Shown one piece after another: positions 7,561 to 17,151 of a stretch of DNA of 64,000 nt. This DNA is from Clostridium sp. CX1 (lineage in GTDB: Bacteria > Bacillota > Clostridia > Clostridiales > Clostridiaceae): NCBI RefSeq assembly GCF_025398335.1, contig NZ_JAODOO010000006.1:1-64000 (forward strand), in the 5' to 3' direction. The translations under genes were made by a program, and so were the position numbers. The notes under the pieces were generated by a model that was given only the letters and a program-made list of their open reading frames with translations, was not told the origin of the DNA and did not search any database. Numbering within the stretch: the stretch's first letter is position 1; every line of letters begins with the position of its first letter.

Positions 7561-9609
7561 TTAACTTAATTTAAAACTTTTCAGTTCAAGTTCTAATTTA
7601 CTGGACAAATCCTTCAACTTGCCAGCATATTCTATAAAATCATCCATAGTAGCGGAAATTTCTTCTGCAGAAGCGGATACCTCTTCTGTTCCTGCTGCGG
7701 TTTCTTCAGATATAGATGATACATTAGTTATTTCCTGTACAATTTCTTCTTTTCTATCATTCATTTCTACGGTAGATAATCTGATTTCGCTTACTTTGTC
7801 TATAAGACTATTAATAGACTTTAATATTTCAGTAAAAATCACTCTAGTTTGTTCAACTGCCAACTCCTGATCCTGAACAAATTCTTCTGCTCTATTTATA
7901 GCATCTACTGCTGATTTAGATTTACCTTGGATTTTTCCAATAATATCACTTATCTCCTTCGCTGAATCTCTGGATCTTTCCGCAAGCTTTCTTATCTCCT
8001 CAGCAACAACTGAAAAACCTCTACCAGCTTCCCCTGCTCTTGCAGCTTCAATAGCTGCATTTAAAGCTAATAAATTTGTTTGTTCTGTTATTTGTGTTAT
8101 GGTTTCTGTTATAGAACTTATAGCCTCGGTACTTATATCTACTTCTTTAACTATTTCATTAACTTCAAATGTAGATAGTTTAGTATTGCTGGACTTCTCT
8201 ACTAATGTATCTACCATTTCTAAACCTTTATTGCTTAGACTATTGGTCTCTGAAGATATACTATCCATTTCCTTTGTTGACTCTGTAATAACCTCAATTC
8301 TACTTGCCAACTCATTAATTTGTAATGCTCCTTGTTCTGCGTTCCTTGCTTGCTCTACAGTACCTTTAGAAATCTCCTCCATTGCTTGGCTAACCCCATT
8401 TATAGAAGCAGAAACTTCCTCTGTCATAGCATTTAGAATACTAGAGGTTTCCAAAACAACCTTAGAGGATTCTTCTACATTCTTAGTCAAGGCAGATATA
8501 TTTTCCATCATTGCGTTAAAACTATTTCCTAATTCCAAGAATTCATCCTTCGAATTTATAATTACCCTTGTGGTTAAGTCTCCATCTGCTGCTCTTTCAA
8601 AGGAACCCTTTAGTTTAAGTACATTTTTGCTTATCCCCTTACTTATGAATATCGCTATAATTATAGAAAAGATTCCTGCTGCAAAAATAAATAAAAAGGT
8701 CAAATTTCTAATGATATTAGTATCACCTAGTAACTCTGATTCTTTCATAGAAGCAACAATCTTCCAGCCTGTTTTCTTGTTTGTAGTATAACTTGCAAAT
8801 TTATTTGAATTATCCTCTGTGTATTTATATTCTACAAAACCTTTTTCTTTACTCTTTACTTCACTCCAAAAGCTTTGTTTTGAAACCACGTCTGTTCCAA
8901 CCAACTTTTTATCTAAGTGGGCTAAAGCAGTACCTTTAGAGTCAGCAATAAATACATATCCTTCTTTTCCAATTCTTATTCCAGATAGTTGCTGAGATAG
9001 TTTATCTAAATTTAAGTCCATGGAAACTACACCTACAAGTTGTCCATCCTTTTCTACAGCTTTAGATATAGAAATAATTATGTTACCTGTAGCTGCGTCT
9101 TTATAAGCTTCACTGAAAATTAGCTTTCCTTTATTTTTAACTGCATCTGCATACCAAGGTCTTGTTGTAGGATTAAAATCTGCTGGCAAAGCAACTTCAG
9201 GATAGGTAATCGTTTTTCTTGTTTCAGTTCCATAATATACAGTAAAAATTTCTTCATTGCTTTCTTTTACATTTTGGAGCAAATACCTTGCAAAAGACTC
9301 AAACTCTGGCTTTGCTTCAATTTCCTTCAAATCCATATTGTTAGATAGCATCACTATCTGCTTTGACATTGCTTCGAAATAGTTATCAAGTCCTCTATTT
9401 ACTTCTGTAAGAGTTTGTTCTGTGGTTATTTTGAATTTATTATCAAGTATACTATAAGCTTGATTATATGAAACTAGTCCTAAAAGTAACATTGGAATTA
9501 TACATATAGCTATTAAAGCAATAAAAATTTTTGTGCCAATTTTTCTAGTTATCGTTACTTTTATACTACTTTTTTCAACTTTCTTCTTACTTTTTTTCAT
9601 TTTTGACAC
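7561..9609 (-). CDS. Methyl-accepting chemotaxis protein, dCache sensor
   Basis: A 682-residue transmembrane chemoreceptor. An N-terminal basic stretch precedes TM1 (about 23-45). A long extracellular region contains a double-Cache (dCache_1) domain, recognisable from the [15 protein letters not shown] segment and the [16 protein letters not shown] strand. TM2 (about 300-325) is followed by HAMP and a cytoplasmic coiled-coil signalling domain. The hairpin tip [19 protein letters not shown] near residue 515 is fully conserved and would bind CheA and CheW. dCache domains commonly sense amino acids and other small metabolites; the ligand here is unknown. There is no C-terminal CheR-binding pentapeptide. 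TTGACA at 9653-9648 on the minus strand is a plausible -35. It is a paralogue of the MCP at 58247-60250. Confidence 0.93.
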   Translation of the reverse strand: MSKMKKSKKKVEKSSIKVTITRKIGTKIFIALIAICIIPMLLLGLVSYNQAYSILDNKFKITTEQTLTEVNRGLDNYFEAMSKQIVMLSNNMDLKEIEAKPEFESFARYLLQNVKESNEEIFTVYYGTETRKTITYPEVALPADFNPTTRPWYADAVKNKGKLIFSEAYKDAATGNIIISISKAVEKDGQLVGVVSMDLNLDKLSQQLSGIRIGKEGYVFIADSKGTALAHLDKKLVGTDVVSKQSFWSEVKSKEKGFVEYKYTEDNSNKFASYTTNKKTGWKIVASMKESELLGDTNIIRNLTFLFIFAAGIFSIIIAIFISKGISKNVLKLKGSFERAADGDLTTRVIINSKDEFLELGNSFNAMMENISALTKNVEESSKVVLETSSILNAMTEEVSASINGVSQAMEEISKGTVEQARNAEQGALQINELASRIEVITESTKEMDSISSETNSLSNKGLEMVDTLVEKSSNTKLSTFEVNEIVKEVDISTEAISSITETITQITEQTNLLALNAAIEAARAGEAGRGFSVVAEEIRKLAERSRDSAKEISDIIGKIQGKSKSAVDAINRAEEFVQDQELAVEQTRVIFTEILKSINSLIDKVSEIRLSTVEMNDRKEEIVQEITNVSSISEETAAGTEEVSASAEEISATMDDFIEYAGKLKDLSSKLELELKSFKLS

Positions 9610-9703
9610 CTCCGTATATAATTCGATTAATTACAGTTTATCATCTTTGTCAAATATTGTGAATAAAAAATTTTCAGAAATATTTAATTTAAAGTAAATA
9701 AAA

Positions 9704-9732
9704 AATAGTACGCCGGAAGTTAGCGTACTATT
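9704..9732 (-). terminator. Terminator of the tetR-MCP unit
   Basis: On the minus strand AATAGTACGC pairs with GCGTACTATT around a nine-base loop, directly followed by TTTTT. It closes the transcript of the MCP at 9834-11555. Confidence 0.8.
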
Positions 9733-9833
9733 TAGATGATAAATAGACAAAATATAGACATAACAATGACACTTTTTGTAAAAATATAAACAAAACTTCT
9801 TCTATTTATAAACTTATAACTTTTTTTGAAATA

Positions 9834-11555
9834 TTACACTTTAAACTTTTGCACCATTTCATTTAATTTATCTGCCAATTCAGATTGAACTTGAGTTGAT
9901 TTAACAACTTCCTGAATAGACATAGTAGCATCCTCTATACTAGCTAGTATCTCCTCAGAACTTGAAGCAGAACTCTGTGCCGTAGCTGCCACATTTTGAA
10001 TAGCTTCACTTACTTCTTTTATAGAATATAACATAGTTTTAGTTGATAATGATATTTCCTGAGACATGTTCTTTACAAATCGAGCATCTTCCTCATATCT
10101 AAAGCCTGCATCTAGAAATAATTGATAATCCGTTCTTACATTCTCTCCAATATGTTTTAAAATTTCCTCTGAGGTACTTGAAAGATTTATAAAGGCTTCT
10201 TCTACTTCACCTATAAAACTTTGAATTTTTGAAACTGATATGGAGGAATTCTCCGCAAGCTTTTTAACTTCATCGGCAACTACAGCGAAACCTTTTCCAT
10301 GCTCTCCTGCCCTAGCAGCCTCTATAGCAGCATTTAATGAAAGAAGATTAGTTTGATTTGCTATAGCAGCAATAACATCAGACATAGATCTAATTTCACT
10401 TACTATCTTTCCAGCTTCTATTGCCCTTAAAATGTTACCATACTTTTCCTCATATACTCTTTCTGTTACAGTAATTGCCTCTTGACCCTTATCCCTTATC
10501 CCTAAAGCACGGCTTTCTATTTCTATTGAAGAACTTTCTCCCTCTTTAGCCCTAACAGCTAATCCACTTGCAGAAGAAGATATCTCTTCTGTTGATGCAT
10601 TTACTTCTTCTACTGTTGCACTTAATTCTTCAGAGGAAGCAGATATTTCTATTGTACTTTGATTTATAAGTTCCATCTTAGAGGAAACTTCCTCAACTGT
10701 AGTTGAAATTTCTTTAGTTGAAGAAGTTATTTTACCAGTACTATCAACAATTTCGTTCACTAATTCCCTTATATTTTCTATGGCCCTATTTAGTGCTTTT
10801 GACATATCACCAATTTCATCCTTTGTGTCTATATCAATATTTTTAGTTAAATCCCCCTGTGCTAACCTCTCTGCAAAAACCACAACCTTTTTTAAATTTT
10901 TACCTATCATGTTACCTATAACAGCACCTAGTAAGCTGGCTGTTACCAAACCTAAAATAGCTAAGCCAATCATTATACTAGAAGAGCTTTTATACACTTG
11001 CGAACTATTCGTTACTCGTTTCTCCGCTTGCTGTATATTGGATTCTACAATTTTCTGGATTGAATCCTGAATCTTACTTTGAGTATCGTAATACTCCTTG
11101 AATACTTTCTTTGCCTCAGCATAGTTATTTTCCTTAACAAGAATAAATAACTTGTCCTGTTTTTCTCTGTAGGTTGGAAGTAATTTTGAGAACTCATCAT
11201 ATATTTTATCCTCCTCAACTTCTATTTCAAGTTCAGGTAAACTATTATATTCTTTCAACAATTCATCATCAGCTTTTCTCAACTTCTTTACAGCTTCCTC
11301 TAATCTCTGAATATCTCCTTTATTCTCTTCATTAATAACTAGAAGCATATCATAATTTATCTCCATTATGTTACGTCTAATAGCTGTTATTTGCTGCAAA
11401 GGTTTTAAATTATGTACTACGATTAAATCGCTGCTTGAATATATTTTTTTCATGTTCATTACGCCAATAGCTCCCATAACAGCAATAAATAATGCTCCTA
11501 AAATACAAGAAAATATTAGTTTGTGTGATATTTTCAAGTTTTTAAACCACTTCAT
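9834..11555 (-). CDS. Methyl-accepting chemotaxis protein, four-helix-bundle sensor
   Basis: A 573-residue chemoreceptor with an N-terminal TM1 (about 11-33), an extracellular four-helix-bundle (4HB_MCP, Tar-like) region of about 150 residues, TM2 (about 191-214), HAMP and a methyl-accepting signalling domain. The tip [19 protein letters not shown] is intact. The start at 11555 has GGGGGAGA five bases upstream; in-frame codons up to 11603 are not supported by a ribosome site and would run into an operator. A TetR-family regulator gene lies directly upstream on the same strand, and a perfect inverted repeat sits in the 66-bp gap. Expression of this receptor is therefore probably repressed by that regulator until a ligand is present (inference). 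Confidence 0.92.
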   Translation of the reverse strand: MKWFKNLKISHKLIFSCILGALFIAVMGAIGVMNMKKIYSSSDLIVVHNLKPLQQITAIRRNIMEINYDMLLVINEENKGDIQRLEEAVKKLRKADDELLKEYNSLPELEIEVEEDKIYDEFSKLLPTYREKQDKLFILVKENNYAEAKKVFKEYYDTQSKIQDSIQKIVESNIQQAEKRVTNSSQVYKSSSSIMIGLAILGLVTASLLGAVIGNMIGKNLKKVVVFAERLAQGDLTKNIDIDTKDEIGDMSKALNRAIENIRELVNEIVDSTGKITSSTKEISTTVEEVSSKMELINQSTIEISASSEELSATVEEVNASTEEISSSASGLAVRAKEGESSSIEIESRALGIRDKGQEAITVTERVYEEKYGNILRAIEAGKIVSEIRSMSDVIAAIANQTNLLSLNAAIEAARAGEHGKGFAVVADEVKKLAENSSISVSKIQSFIGEVEEAFINLSSTSEEILKHIGENVRTDYQLFLDAGFRYEEDARFVKNMSQEISLSTKTMLYSIKEVSEAIQNVAATAQSSASSSEEILASIEDATMSIQEVVKSTQVQSELADKLNEMVQKFKV

Positions 11556-11588
11556 AAAAATCTCCCCCATTCTTAGTTTTATATTCTC

Positions 11589-11606
11589 TGAATGAATGTT
11601 CATTCA
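11589..11606 (-). promoter_or_regulatory. Candidate TetR-family operator in the MCP promoter
   Basis: TGAATGAA-TG-TTCATTCA is a perfect 8-bp inverted repeat with a two-base centre, a form typical of TetR-family operators. On the minus strand it lies between a possible -35 (TGTGAA) and a possible -10 (AATATA), about 34 bp before the MCP start and just after the tetR stop codon. Binding here would block RNA polymerase. Confidence 0.6.
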
Positions 11607-11621
11607 CATTATCTTAAAAAA

Positions 11622-12185
11622 TTATTTTTTTAACCCATCCATAATAAAAGATATTAACTGTTCATTATTCTTCTTATAATCATATTCTTTTTCACTAAAA
11701 AGACATCCATTAATAGCTCCATGGATTACATAAAGAATTATAGTTGTAAAAAAACAGGTGTCTACATCCTTTATTTCTTCCTTTCTCTTTCCTTCCTCTA
11801 TTAAACTTGCTACCTTAGCTATCAATTCATTAATAATTTTATTAATCTTGCTGTTAAGGCTCATAAGCAAGCTTCCCTCTTGAACAATTATCTTTAAGGT
11901 ATCTGGAGCATCTTCTAAATCTGTGATACAAAATTCAATAAAAGATCTTATTTTAGTAGTTGTATCTATAGCAGTCATATTGATCTCATCAATATAGTTT
12001 GATATTTTTTTACATTGTGTATAGAAAATATATTCAATTATTTCTTCTTTGCTACTAAAATAATTATATACTGTGCCAACAGATATATTTGCTTCTTTAG
12101 TTATTTCTTGTATTTTAGTATTATGGTAACCTTTTTTAGATATCAGCTTTTCTGCATGTTTACGAATCAACTCTTTCTTATCCAT
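11622..12185 (-). CDS. TetR-family transcriptional regulator
   Basis: A 187-residue TetR-family repressor. The N-terminal helix-turn-helix (about 22-45) reads TKIQEITKEANISVGTVYNYFSSKEEI, an excellent match to the TetR DNA-binding signature. The C-terminal part (60-187) is helical, ligand-binding and poorly conserved, as expected for the family; the ligand is unknown. The ATG has GGAGG four bases upstream. The only gene directly downstream is an MCP, separated by 66 bp containing a perfect TetR-type inverted repeat. That repeat does not recur upstream of tetR itself, so autoregulation is not evident. The natural target is probably the chemoreceptor. Confidence 0.9.
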   Translation of the reverse strand: MDKKELIRKHAEKLISKKGYHNTKIQEITKEANISVGTVYNYFSSKEEIIEYIFYTQCKKISNYIDEINMTAIDTTTKIRSFIEFCITDLEDAPDTLKIIVQEGSLLMSLNSKINKIINELIAKVASLIEEGKRKEEIKDVDTCFFTTIILYVIHGAINGCLFSEKEYDYKKNNEQLISFIMDGLKK

Positions 12186-12376
12186 ATGTCCTCCAATAAT
12201 GCATTATCAATTTCTACAACAAATACATTATATAATAACTTGATATTAAATTATATAATATTTCGCTAAAAATTTATCCTTATCTACATTGCTATATGGC
12301 TAATAGTAACTCAATAAAGAATATCTAATGAAATATTGGAGAGAATTATTTAATTTAAACTTATACCATAAATAAA

Positions 12377-12420
12377 CGGCTAATACTGAACCTATAGTAA
12401 AAGTAGTTCAGTATTAACCG
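12377..12420 (-). terminator. Terminator of the phn-type operon
   Basis: CGG..TAATACTGAAC pairs with GTTCAGTATTA..CCG around a 14-base loop, 28 bp downstream of the last permease gene. On the minus strand it runs into TTTATTTATGG. Confidence 0.65.
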
Positions 12421-12447
12421 TAAGTCCTTAGTATTTATATGAGAATT

Positions 12448-13308
12448 TTATTCACTTATTTTACGTGAAACCTCTGACAACAAATCTGCAAGTACTACTA
12501 GCAATAAATAACAAATTAAAAGCAATGTTATTTCTGTGTATCTAAAATAACTCATACTAAGCTTAAATTGCTGACCTAATCCGCCAGCGCCTACAAACCC
12601 TACAACAATAGTAGTACGAAGTATTACTTCTCCACGATATAAAATATATGTGAGAAACTTAGGCATTACCGTTGGTATTACCCCGTAAATAAGTATTTGC
12701 GAGGAATTTGCCCCACAGGAGGCGAGATTTCTTATAGGTCTTAAATCTAAGTCTTCTACTACCTCTGCACAAAGCTTGCCCAGTATTCCAAAGTTATGCA
12801 GTGCTAATGCTATAGCTCCTGGAAGAATACCTGGTTTAAAGATAAAAACTATAATCATAGCCCAGACTAACTCTGGAACTGCTCTTGAAAAAATATATAA
12901 GCCTCTCATTACTCCAAATAGAATCCAGCTATACCATTTCTTCGATAAGGTCAATGTACCATCGGCAGTATTTCTTGCAGCAGGAATTACTGTTAAAAGC
13001 ATCCCTATTGTTGCAAAGCCAATAGCCATAATACTCATTTGAAGAGTTTCGTAAGTAAGCTTTAAGGCATTTGTCCAACTTTCACCACTGAAAAATGCAG
13101 GATTTTCTTCTCCAACACCTAATAATCCATTTAAAAACTTCTTTCCATAATTAACATTACTTTCAGAGAATAATCCCCAAAAATCTGCATTATCTACCTT
13201 ATATATAAATATCCAGGATCCAATGGTTATTATAAAAATAAGAAGAATGGAGAACTTGATAAAATCAAATTTTATATTTTTCTTAGGTATATCTATTTCA
13301 TATTTCAT
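12448..13308 (-). CDS. phnE: PhnE-type ABC transporter permease (second)
   Basis: A 286-residue inner-membrane permease with about six hydrophobic segments and the binding-protein-dependent transport fold. The cytoplasmic coupling loop is visible as LRPIRNLASCGANSSQILIYGVIP, with a conserved G in the EAA-like motif, followed by the family motif RGEVILRTTIVVGFVGAGGLGQQFKLSMS. It would pair with the other PhnE to form the channel for phosphonate, phosphite or a related anion. It overlaps the preceding permease gene by four bases, indicating translational coupling. No C-P lyase or phosphonatase genes are in the window, so the true substrate is open. Confidence 0.88.
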   Translation of the reverse strand: MKYEIDIPKKNIKFDFIKFSILLIFIITIGSWIFIYKVDNADFWGLFSESNVNYGKKFLNGLLGVGEENPAFFSGESWTNALKLTYETLQMSIMAIGFATIGMLLTVIPAARNTADGTLTLSKKWYSWILFGVMRGLYIFSRAVPELVWAMIIVFIFKPGILPGAIALALHNFGILGKLCAEVVEDLDLRPIRNLASCGANSSQILIYGVIPTVMPKFLTYILYRGEVILRTTIVVGFVGAGGLGQQFKLSMSYFRYTEITLLLICYLLLVVLADLLSEVSRKISE

Positions 13309-14105
13309 ATTACAAGCCTCCTTCTAAGCATGTTGCTCCAGAGGTCAATAAGAACTACAAGCGCTGTTAAAAAAAACATATATGTCCACATAACATTATA
13401 GTTTAAATCTTGCAATGCCAATTGAATTTGATAGCCTAATCCACCAAGTCCAATAAAGCTCATAATCGTTGATGAGCGAACGGCGCACTCCAGCCTGTAC
13501 ATGGTATAGCTTAGCATATCAATCTTAGCTATAGGAAAATATCCGTAGATCAAAACCTGTAACCTAGAAGCTCCTGCTGCCTTTAAGGCTTTTATAGGTT
13601 CTTTTGGAACATCATTTAGCATATCCGCATAAATACGTCCAAGAGTTCCTCCATAGGGTATTGCCAAAGCAAAAATTGCAGCGTAAGGAGTTAATCCAAT
13701 GGCAGCAACAAATAACCAAGCCCAGACTAGCTCATGAATAGCCCTCATAAATCCAAGTACACCTCTGAATATAGTCTTAGAAACCCTACGATTAACTTCA
13801 CTATATGCTAAAATACCAGAGGCTAGTATTCCAAAAACCATTGCAATGATAAATGCTAGTGTCATACCTGCTACAGCATAGGCAAGAGTCCTCCAAGCGG
13901 CAATCAATGCGGACTGTAAAGTTTCAGAGGATAAGTCTGGCTTAAACAATGATTCCACAACCTGAACTATAGTAACCTTTCCACCTGGATGTAAAAGCTC
14001 TGGTCCCCAATGGATTGAAAATAGACTCCATATAAAAATTAAAATGAGAATTAAAGTAAGTATGTTTTTTTTATGAAATTCTAAATAAGATTTAATGTTA
14101 TGCAT
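13305..14105 (-). CDS. phnE: PhnE-type ABC transporter permease (first)
   Basis: A 266-residue membrane permease of the phosphonate-type family. After an N-terminal membrane segment come the conserved RGVLGFMRAIHELVWAWLF segment, the coupling loop EPIKALKAAGASRLQVLIYGYFP, and RLECAVRSSTIMSFIGLGGLGYQ. It overlaps the ATPase gene upstream by eight bases and the second permease downstream by four, so the three genes form one translationally coupled unit. Two adjacent PhnE paralogues are common in Gram-positive phosphonate-type transporters and suggest a heterodimeric channel. Confidence 0.88.
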   Translation of the reverse strand: MHNIKSYLEFHKKNILTLILILIFIWSLFSIHWGPELLHPGGKVTIVQVVESLFKPDLSSETLQSALIAAWRTLAYAVAGMTLAFIIAMVFGILASGILAYSEVNRRVSKTIFRGVLGFMRAIHELVWAWLFVAAIGLTPYAAIFALAIPYGGTLGRIYADMLNDVPKEPIKALKAAGASRLQVLIYGYFPIAKIDMLSYTMYRLECAVRSSTIMSFIGLGGLGYQIQLALQDLNYNVMWTYMFFLTALVVLIDLWSNMLRRRLVI

Positions 14106-14853
14106 CCTTCCTCAGCTCCTTTAAATCATAGAGCATAGCTAAATCTCTCTCCGTCACCTTTTCTGTTGGAAGATCAAAGTAAACTTTTCCTTGCCTTAGT
14201 GCTATAACACGTGTGAAATACCTTTTAGCATACTCGACGCTGTGCATACTTGCCACAAGCGTCTGATTTTCTTCTCTTACAAGCTCTGTTAACATAGATA
14301 AAACATCCTCCGAACGAGCAGGATCTAAAGATGCAACTGGCTCATCCGCTAGTATAACTTCTGGTTTTTGCACTAACAGTCTAGCTAAAGCAACTCTTTG
14401 CTGCTCTCCACCAGATAAAGTAGAAGTCTTTTCATAGATTTTTTCTAATAACCCTACTCTTTTTAAAGCCTTAGCCGCTAGCTCTTTCTCCTGTGGGAAA
14501 AGCAACGATAAAAAGGATTTAAAAAATCCCCATTCAGACAGTCTGCCAGCCAAGACATTTTGAATTACTGGTAACTGACCTACTAAATCAAACTGTTGAC
14601 GAATAATCCCAACCTTCTTAGCTAGCTGCTTACCAGTCTTATATTCAGCAGCTGGAATTCCATCAATAAGTAGTTTACCGCTATCTGGCTTAATAATATT
14701 AGCTAAAGCATTCAGTAGAGTTGTTTTTCCTGCTCCACTTGGACCTATTAGAGCAACTATCTCACCTTTTTTTATAGTAATAGAAAGAGGTGCTAGTGCT
14801 GTTTTATTACCATAGATTTTAGATACATCCTGTAATTCAAATATATTCTTCAT
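14098..14853 (-). CDS. phnC: PhnC-type ABC transporter ATPase
   Basis: A 251-residue ATP-binding subunit. Walker A is GPSGAGKTT (about 36-44), the Q-loop follows at IIRQQFDLVGQ, the ABC signature is LSGGEQQRVALAR and Walker B is VILADEPVASLDP. The switch histidine is in ASMHSVEYA. All catalytic motifs are intact. Family matches are to PhnC, which energises phosphonate/phosphite import through two PhnE permeases. It lies 86 bp downstream of phnD, separated from it by a perfect 19-bp hairpin that probably lowers its expression relative to the binding protein. Confidence 0.9.
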   Translation of the reverse strand: MKNIFELQDVSKIYGNKTALAPLSITIKKGEIVALIGPSGAGKTTLLNALANIIKPDSGKLLIDGIPAAEYKTGKQLAKKVGIIRQQFDLVGQLPVIQNVLAGRLSEWGFFKSFLSLLFPQEKELAAKALKRVGLLEKIYEKTSTLSGGEQQRVALARLLVQKPEVILADEPVASLDPARSEDVLSMLTELVREENQTLVASMHSVEYAKRYFTRVIALRQGKVYFDLPTEKVTERDLAMLYDLKELRKDA

Positions 14854-14872
14854 AATGTCACCTTCTGTTCAC

Positions 14873-14919
14873 ATAGATAAATAGATACTTAATAATAAAT
14901 TAAGTATCTATTTATCTAT
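14873..14919 (-). repeat. Perfect 19-bp intercistronic hairpin between phnD and phnC
   Basis: ATAGATAAATAGATACTTA (14873-14891) is the exact reverse complement of 14901-14919, with a nine-base loop. It follows the phnD stop by 20 bp. No T run follows, so it is more likely an mRNA 3'-end stabiliser or partial attenuator than a full terminator. Such elements are common after binding-protein genes. Confidence 0.7.
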
Positions 14920-14939
14920 TAGTATATTAAATTATTCTA

Positions 14940-15857
14940 CTATTTAACCATACCTAGTTTTTTAGCAACTTCTTCTATTGCTTTATAGTTGTCATTTTTA
15001 GTTTCAACAAACTTGTCTGTTTGGAAGAACTTTAAAGATTGTGCTTGATCTCCACCTTTATCAAGGCTCATGGAAAGTAATGCATCCTTAACCTTTTGTT
15101 TAGTTCCTTCTCCGTATACTTTATCTATATTTTCATCTTTATTAATTGTCCAGTGATAATCAAAATACTCTGGTGTTGTATAGAAAACTTTAACTTTATT
15201 TAAATCAACTTTATTCTCTTTAATAGTTTTTTCCCATACAGATATATTTAAAGCTCCTGTTTGAAAAGCTCCTGATTCTACAAGCTTAATTGTTTTATCA
15301 TGGGAACCTGAGTAATTTGGTTTGCCGTTAAAATCTTTTTCAGGATCTATGCCTTCCTTTGTTAAGAAATAACGAGGCATTAAGCTTCCTGATGTTGAAC
15401 TTTCACTACCAAACGTAAAAGTCTTTCCCTTTAAATCTTCTAACTTAGAAACATTTAAATCCTTTTGGGCTATAAAAACTGATTGGAATTTAGCATCCCT
15501 TGGTCTTTGTGCAATAGCTTCAGCACCTGGCGCTACCGCTCTTGCCTGAACTCCTGTAAGACCACCAAACCAAACCAATTGAATCTCTCCTCTTTCAAAG
15601 GCAGTAACTAAGGCTGCATAATCATTGGATGGAACAAATTTAACCTTTAATCCTGTCTTCTCGCTAAGATATCTTGCTGTTGCCTCCATATTTGGATTTA
15701 GTTCAGCAGCACTTTGATCTGGAATTGCTCCTATTTTGAACTCCTTTTGTTCCTTTGTAGTTTCTTTTTTAGCAGTATCACTAGTGTTTTTTTGTCCACA
15801 AGCTGTTAATGAAAACATCATAAGTCCTGCTAAGAAAACTCCCATAAATTTTTTCAT
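14940..15857 (-). CDS. phnD: PhnD-type substrate-binding lipoprotein
   Basis: A 305-residue extracytoplasmic solute-binding protein. A lipoprotein signal peptide ends in the lipobox LTAC, giving a lipid-anchored cysteine at about residue 20. The mature part starts KIGAIPDQSAAELNPNMEATARYLSEKTG and contains WFGGLTGVQARAVAPGAEAIAQRP and TFTFGSESSTSGSLMPRYFL, typical of the PhnD/PtxB/HtxB phosphonate-phosphite binding family. It is the first gene of the phnDCEE operon. A sequence resembling a Fur box lies 57 bp before the start, which is unusual for a phosphorus transporter and raises the possibility of an iron-linked substrate. Confidence 0.9.
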   Translation of the reverse strand: MKKFMGVFLAGLMMFSLTACGQKNTSDTAKKETTKEQKEFKIGAIPDQSAAELNPNMEATARYLSEKTGLKVKFVPSNDYAALVTAFERGEIQLVWFGGLTGVQARAVAPGAEAIAQRPRDAKFQSVFIAQKDLNVSKLEDLKGKTFTFGSESSTSGSLMPRYFLTKEGIDPEKDFNGKPNYSGSHDKTIKLVESGAFQTGALNISVWEKTIKENKVDLNKVKVFYTTPEYFDYHWTINKDENIDKVYGEGTKQKVKDALLSMSLDKGGDQAQSLKFFQTDKFVETKNDNYKAIEEVAKKLGMVK

Positions 15858-15913
15858 AGTATACCTCCAATTTATCCTTAGTATGTTTTTTAAAATTAAT
15901 ATTAAATAAAAAC

Positions 15914-15932
15914 GATAACGATTATCATTTTG
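15914..15932. promoter_or_regulatory. Candidate Fur box upstream of phnD
   Basis: GATAACGATTATCATTTTG matches the classical 19-bp Fur consensus GATAATGATAATCATTATC at about 15 of 19 positions, with a palindromic GAT-T-ATC core. It lies 57-75 bp before the phnD start, where a -35 region is expected. This suggests iron-dependent repression of the transporter (inference). Confidence 0.5.
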
Positions 15933-16055
15933 TATTCATAGTTATTTTATATCATTCTGTGCACTTGGTAAAATAACATTTTGTAATAGTTTCAATCTTA
16001 ACTATAATTTTTTCTTATACAAAATGATTTTATAAGTAAACTCAATAATATACTC

Positions 16056-17144
16056 CTATTTATTCTTCATTTTATCAACTATGATAAGGAACAAAGGGAT
16101 AAGGATTGCATTAGTAAAGACATAAGGTATCCAAGTAGTAGTATCCCAATTCATTTCATAAACTACATCTGGGTATATCACCTGAGAAAGAATAACTATA
16201 ATTACTCCTAAAGGTAAAGTTAATGCCTTATAGTCTTTCAAACTTAAAATCTCGCTAAAACCTATAACAGCTCCATAAAAATATAAAACTGTTTTATAGA
16301 ATATAGCAATAATCCATACCATAGCTGTAATTGCCTCTACTCTCTCCAGCGCATTAGCTAATTGTATATTTCTGGCCAATGCATAGCTGGGGTACATACT
16401 TCTACTGGCCCACTGGGCGCCTAGAACTAAAACAGTTATATTAGTTAACACAAAAAGTAAAATCCCTGCAAATATTCCTCCTTTATAAAAAGATTTTTTT
16501 CCTTCTTTAATATTCTTTATTGATGCTGGAAAAATCATCAAGAAGACTACAAAGGTTAAGGATACAAAAGCTTGAAAAAGCATTACTGCATGGAATACAT
16601 CTATTAGCTTCACCTCAAAAAAAGGCTTAAAATTGGTCAATTTTATACTAGGCAGTGTAAAAGTGATTAAAATAATATAGCCTGCAATTGCCCAAGGATA
16701 TAAAACTTCTGCTGATCTAGTAACTACCTCTATTCCTAATCTGCACCCAAAAATAACTACTATCATAAACAAAGCATTAACTACAAGTGTGGGAGTGTCT
16801 GTTAAAATCTCCGTTGAAATAAAGTTTCCTACTATCCATAATATTGCTGCACAATTAAGGATTAAAAATAGAACAAAATATACAGAGATTATTTTTCCAA
16901 CTCTTTTTCCCATAACTTTATGAGCATATCCTACTAAAGTCATGTTACCAAGCTGAACCGCTACCTTATTATAAAAAGCTACTATTAGTAGGGTGATTAT
17001 AATACCAATTATAGTTGCAATCCAAGCATCCTGCTTAGCTTTTCCAATTAAAGCTCCTGGAACATTTAGCACCGATGTTCCAGTAAAGGTTAGAACTACG
17101 AAAACTTTGAACCCGTGTTCACTTATTTTTTCATTCTTTGCCAT
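16056..17144 (-). CDS. Germinant receptor B subunit (GerAB family), third copy
   Basis: A 362-residue spore inner-membrane permease-like protein with about ten hydrophobic segments, of the GerAB/APC-like spore germination family that forms the germinant-binding subunit of GerA-type receptors. The N-terminus (SEHGFKVFVVLTFTGTSVLNVPGALIG..KQDAWIA) strongly resembles that of the first B copy, so the two are recent paralogues. It is the last gene of the operon, seven bases after the second B gene. I see no terminator between its end and phnD, 200 bp downstream. Confidence 0.88.
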   Translation of the reverse strand: MAKNEKISEHGFKVFVVLTFTGTSVLNVPGALIGKAKQDAWIATIIGIIITLLIVAFYNKVAVQLGNMTLVGYAHKVMGKRVGKIISVYFVLFLILNCAAILWIVGNFISTEILTDTPTLVVNALFMIVVIFGCRLGIEVVTRSAEVLYPWAIAGYIILITFTLPSIKLTNFKPFFEVKLIDVFHAVMLFQAFVSLTFVVFLMIFPASIKNIKEGKKSFYKGGIFAGILLFVLTNITVLVLGAQWASRSMYPSYALARNIQLANALERVEAITAMVWIIAIFYKTVLYFYGAVIGFSEILSLKDYKALTLPLGVIIVILSQVIYPDVVYEMNWDTTTWIPYVFTNAILIPLFLIIVDKMKNK

Positions 17145-17151
17145 TACTTTT

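Noticed and set aside
8099-8791. 230-codon open frame antisense to the MCP at 7561-9609
   Set aside because: MCP coding sequence often leaves long open frames on the opposite strand; this one is Ser/Leu/Ile-rich without motifs or a ribosome site.
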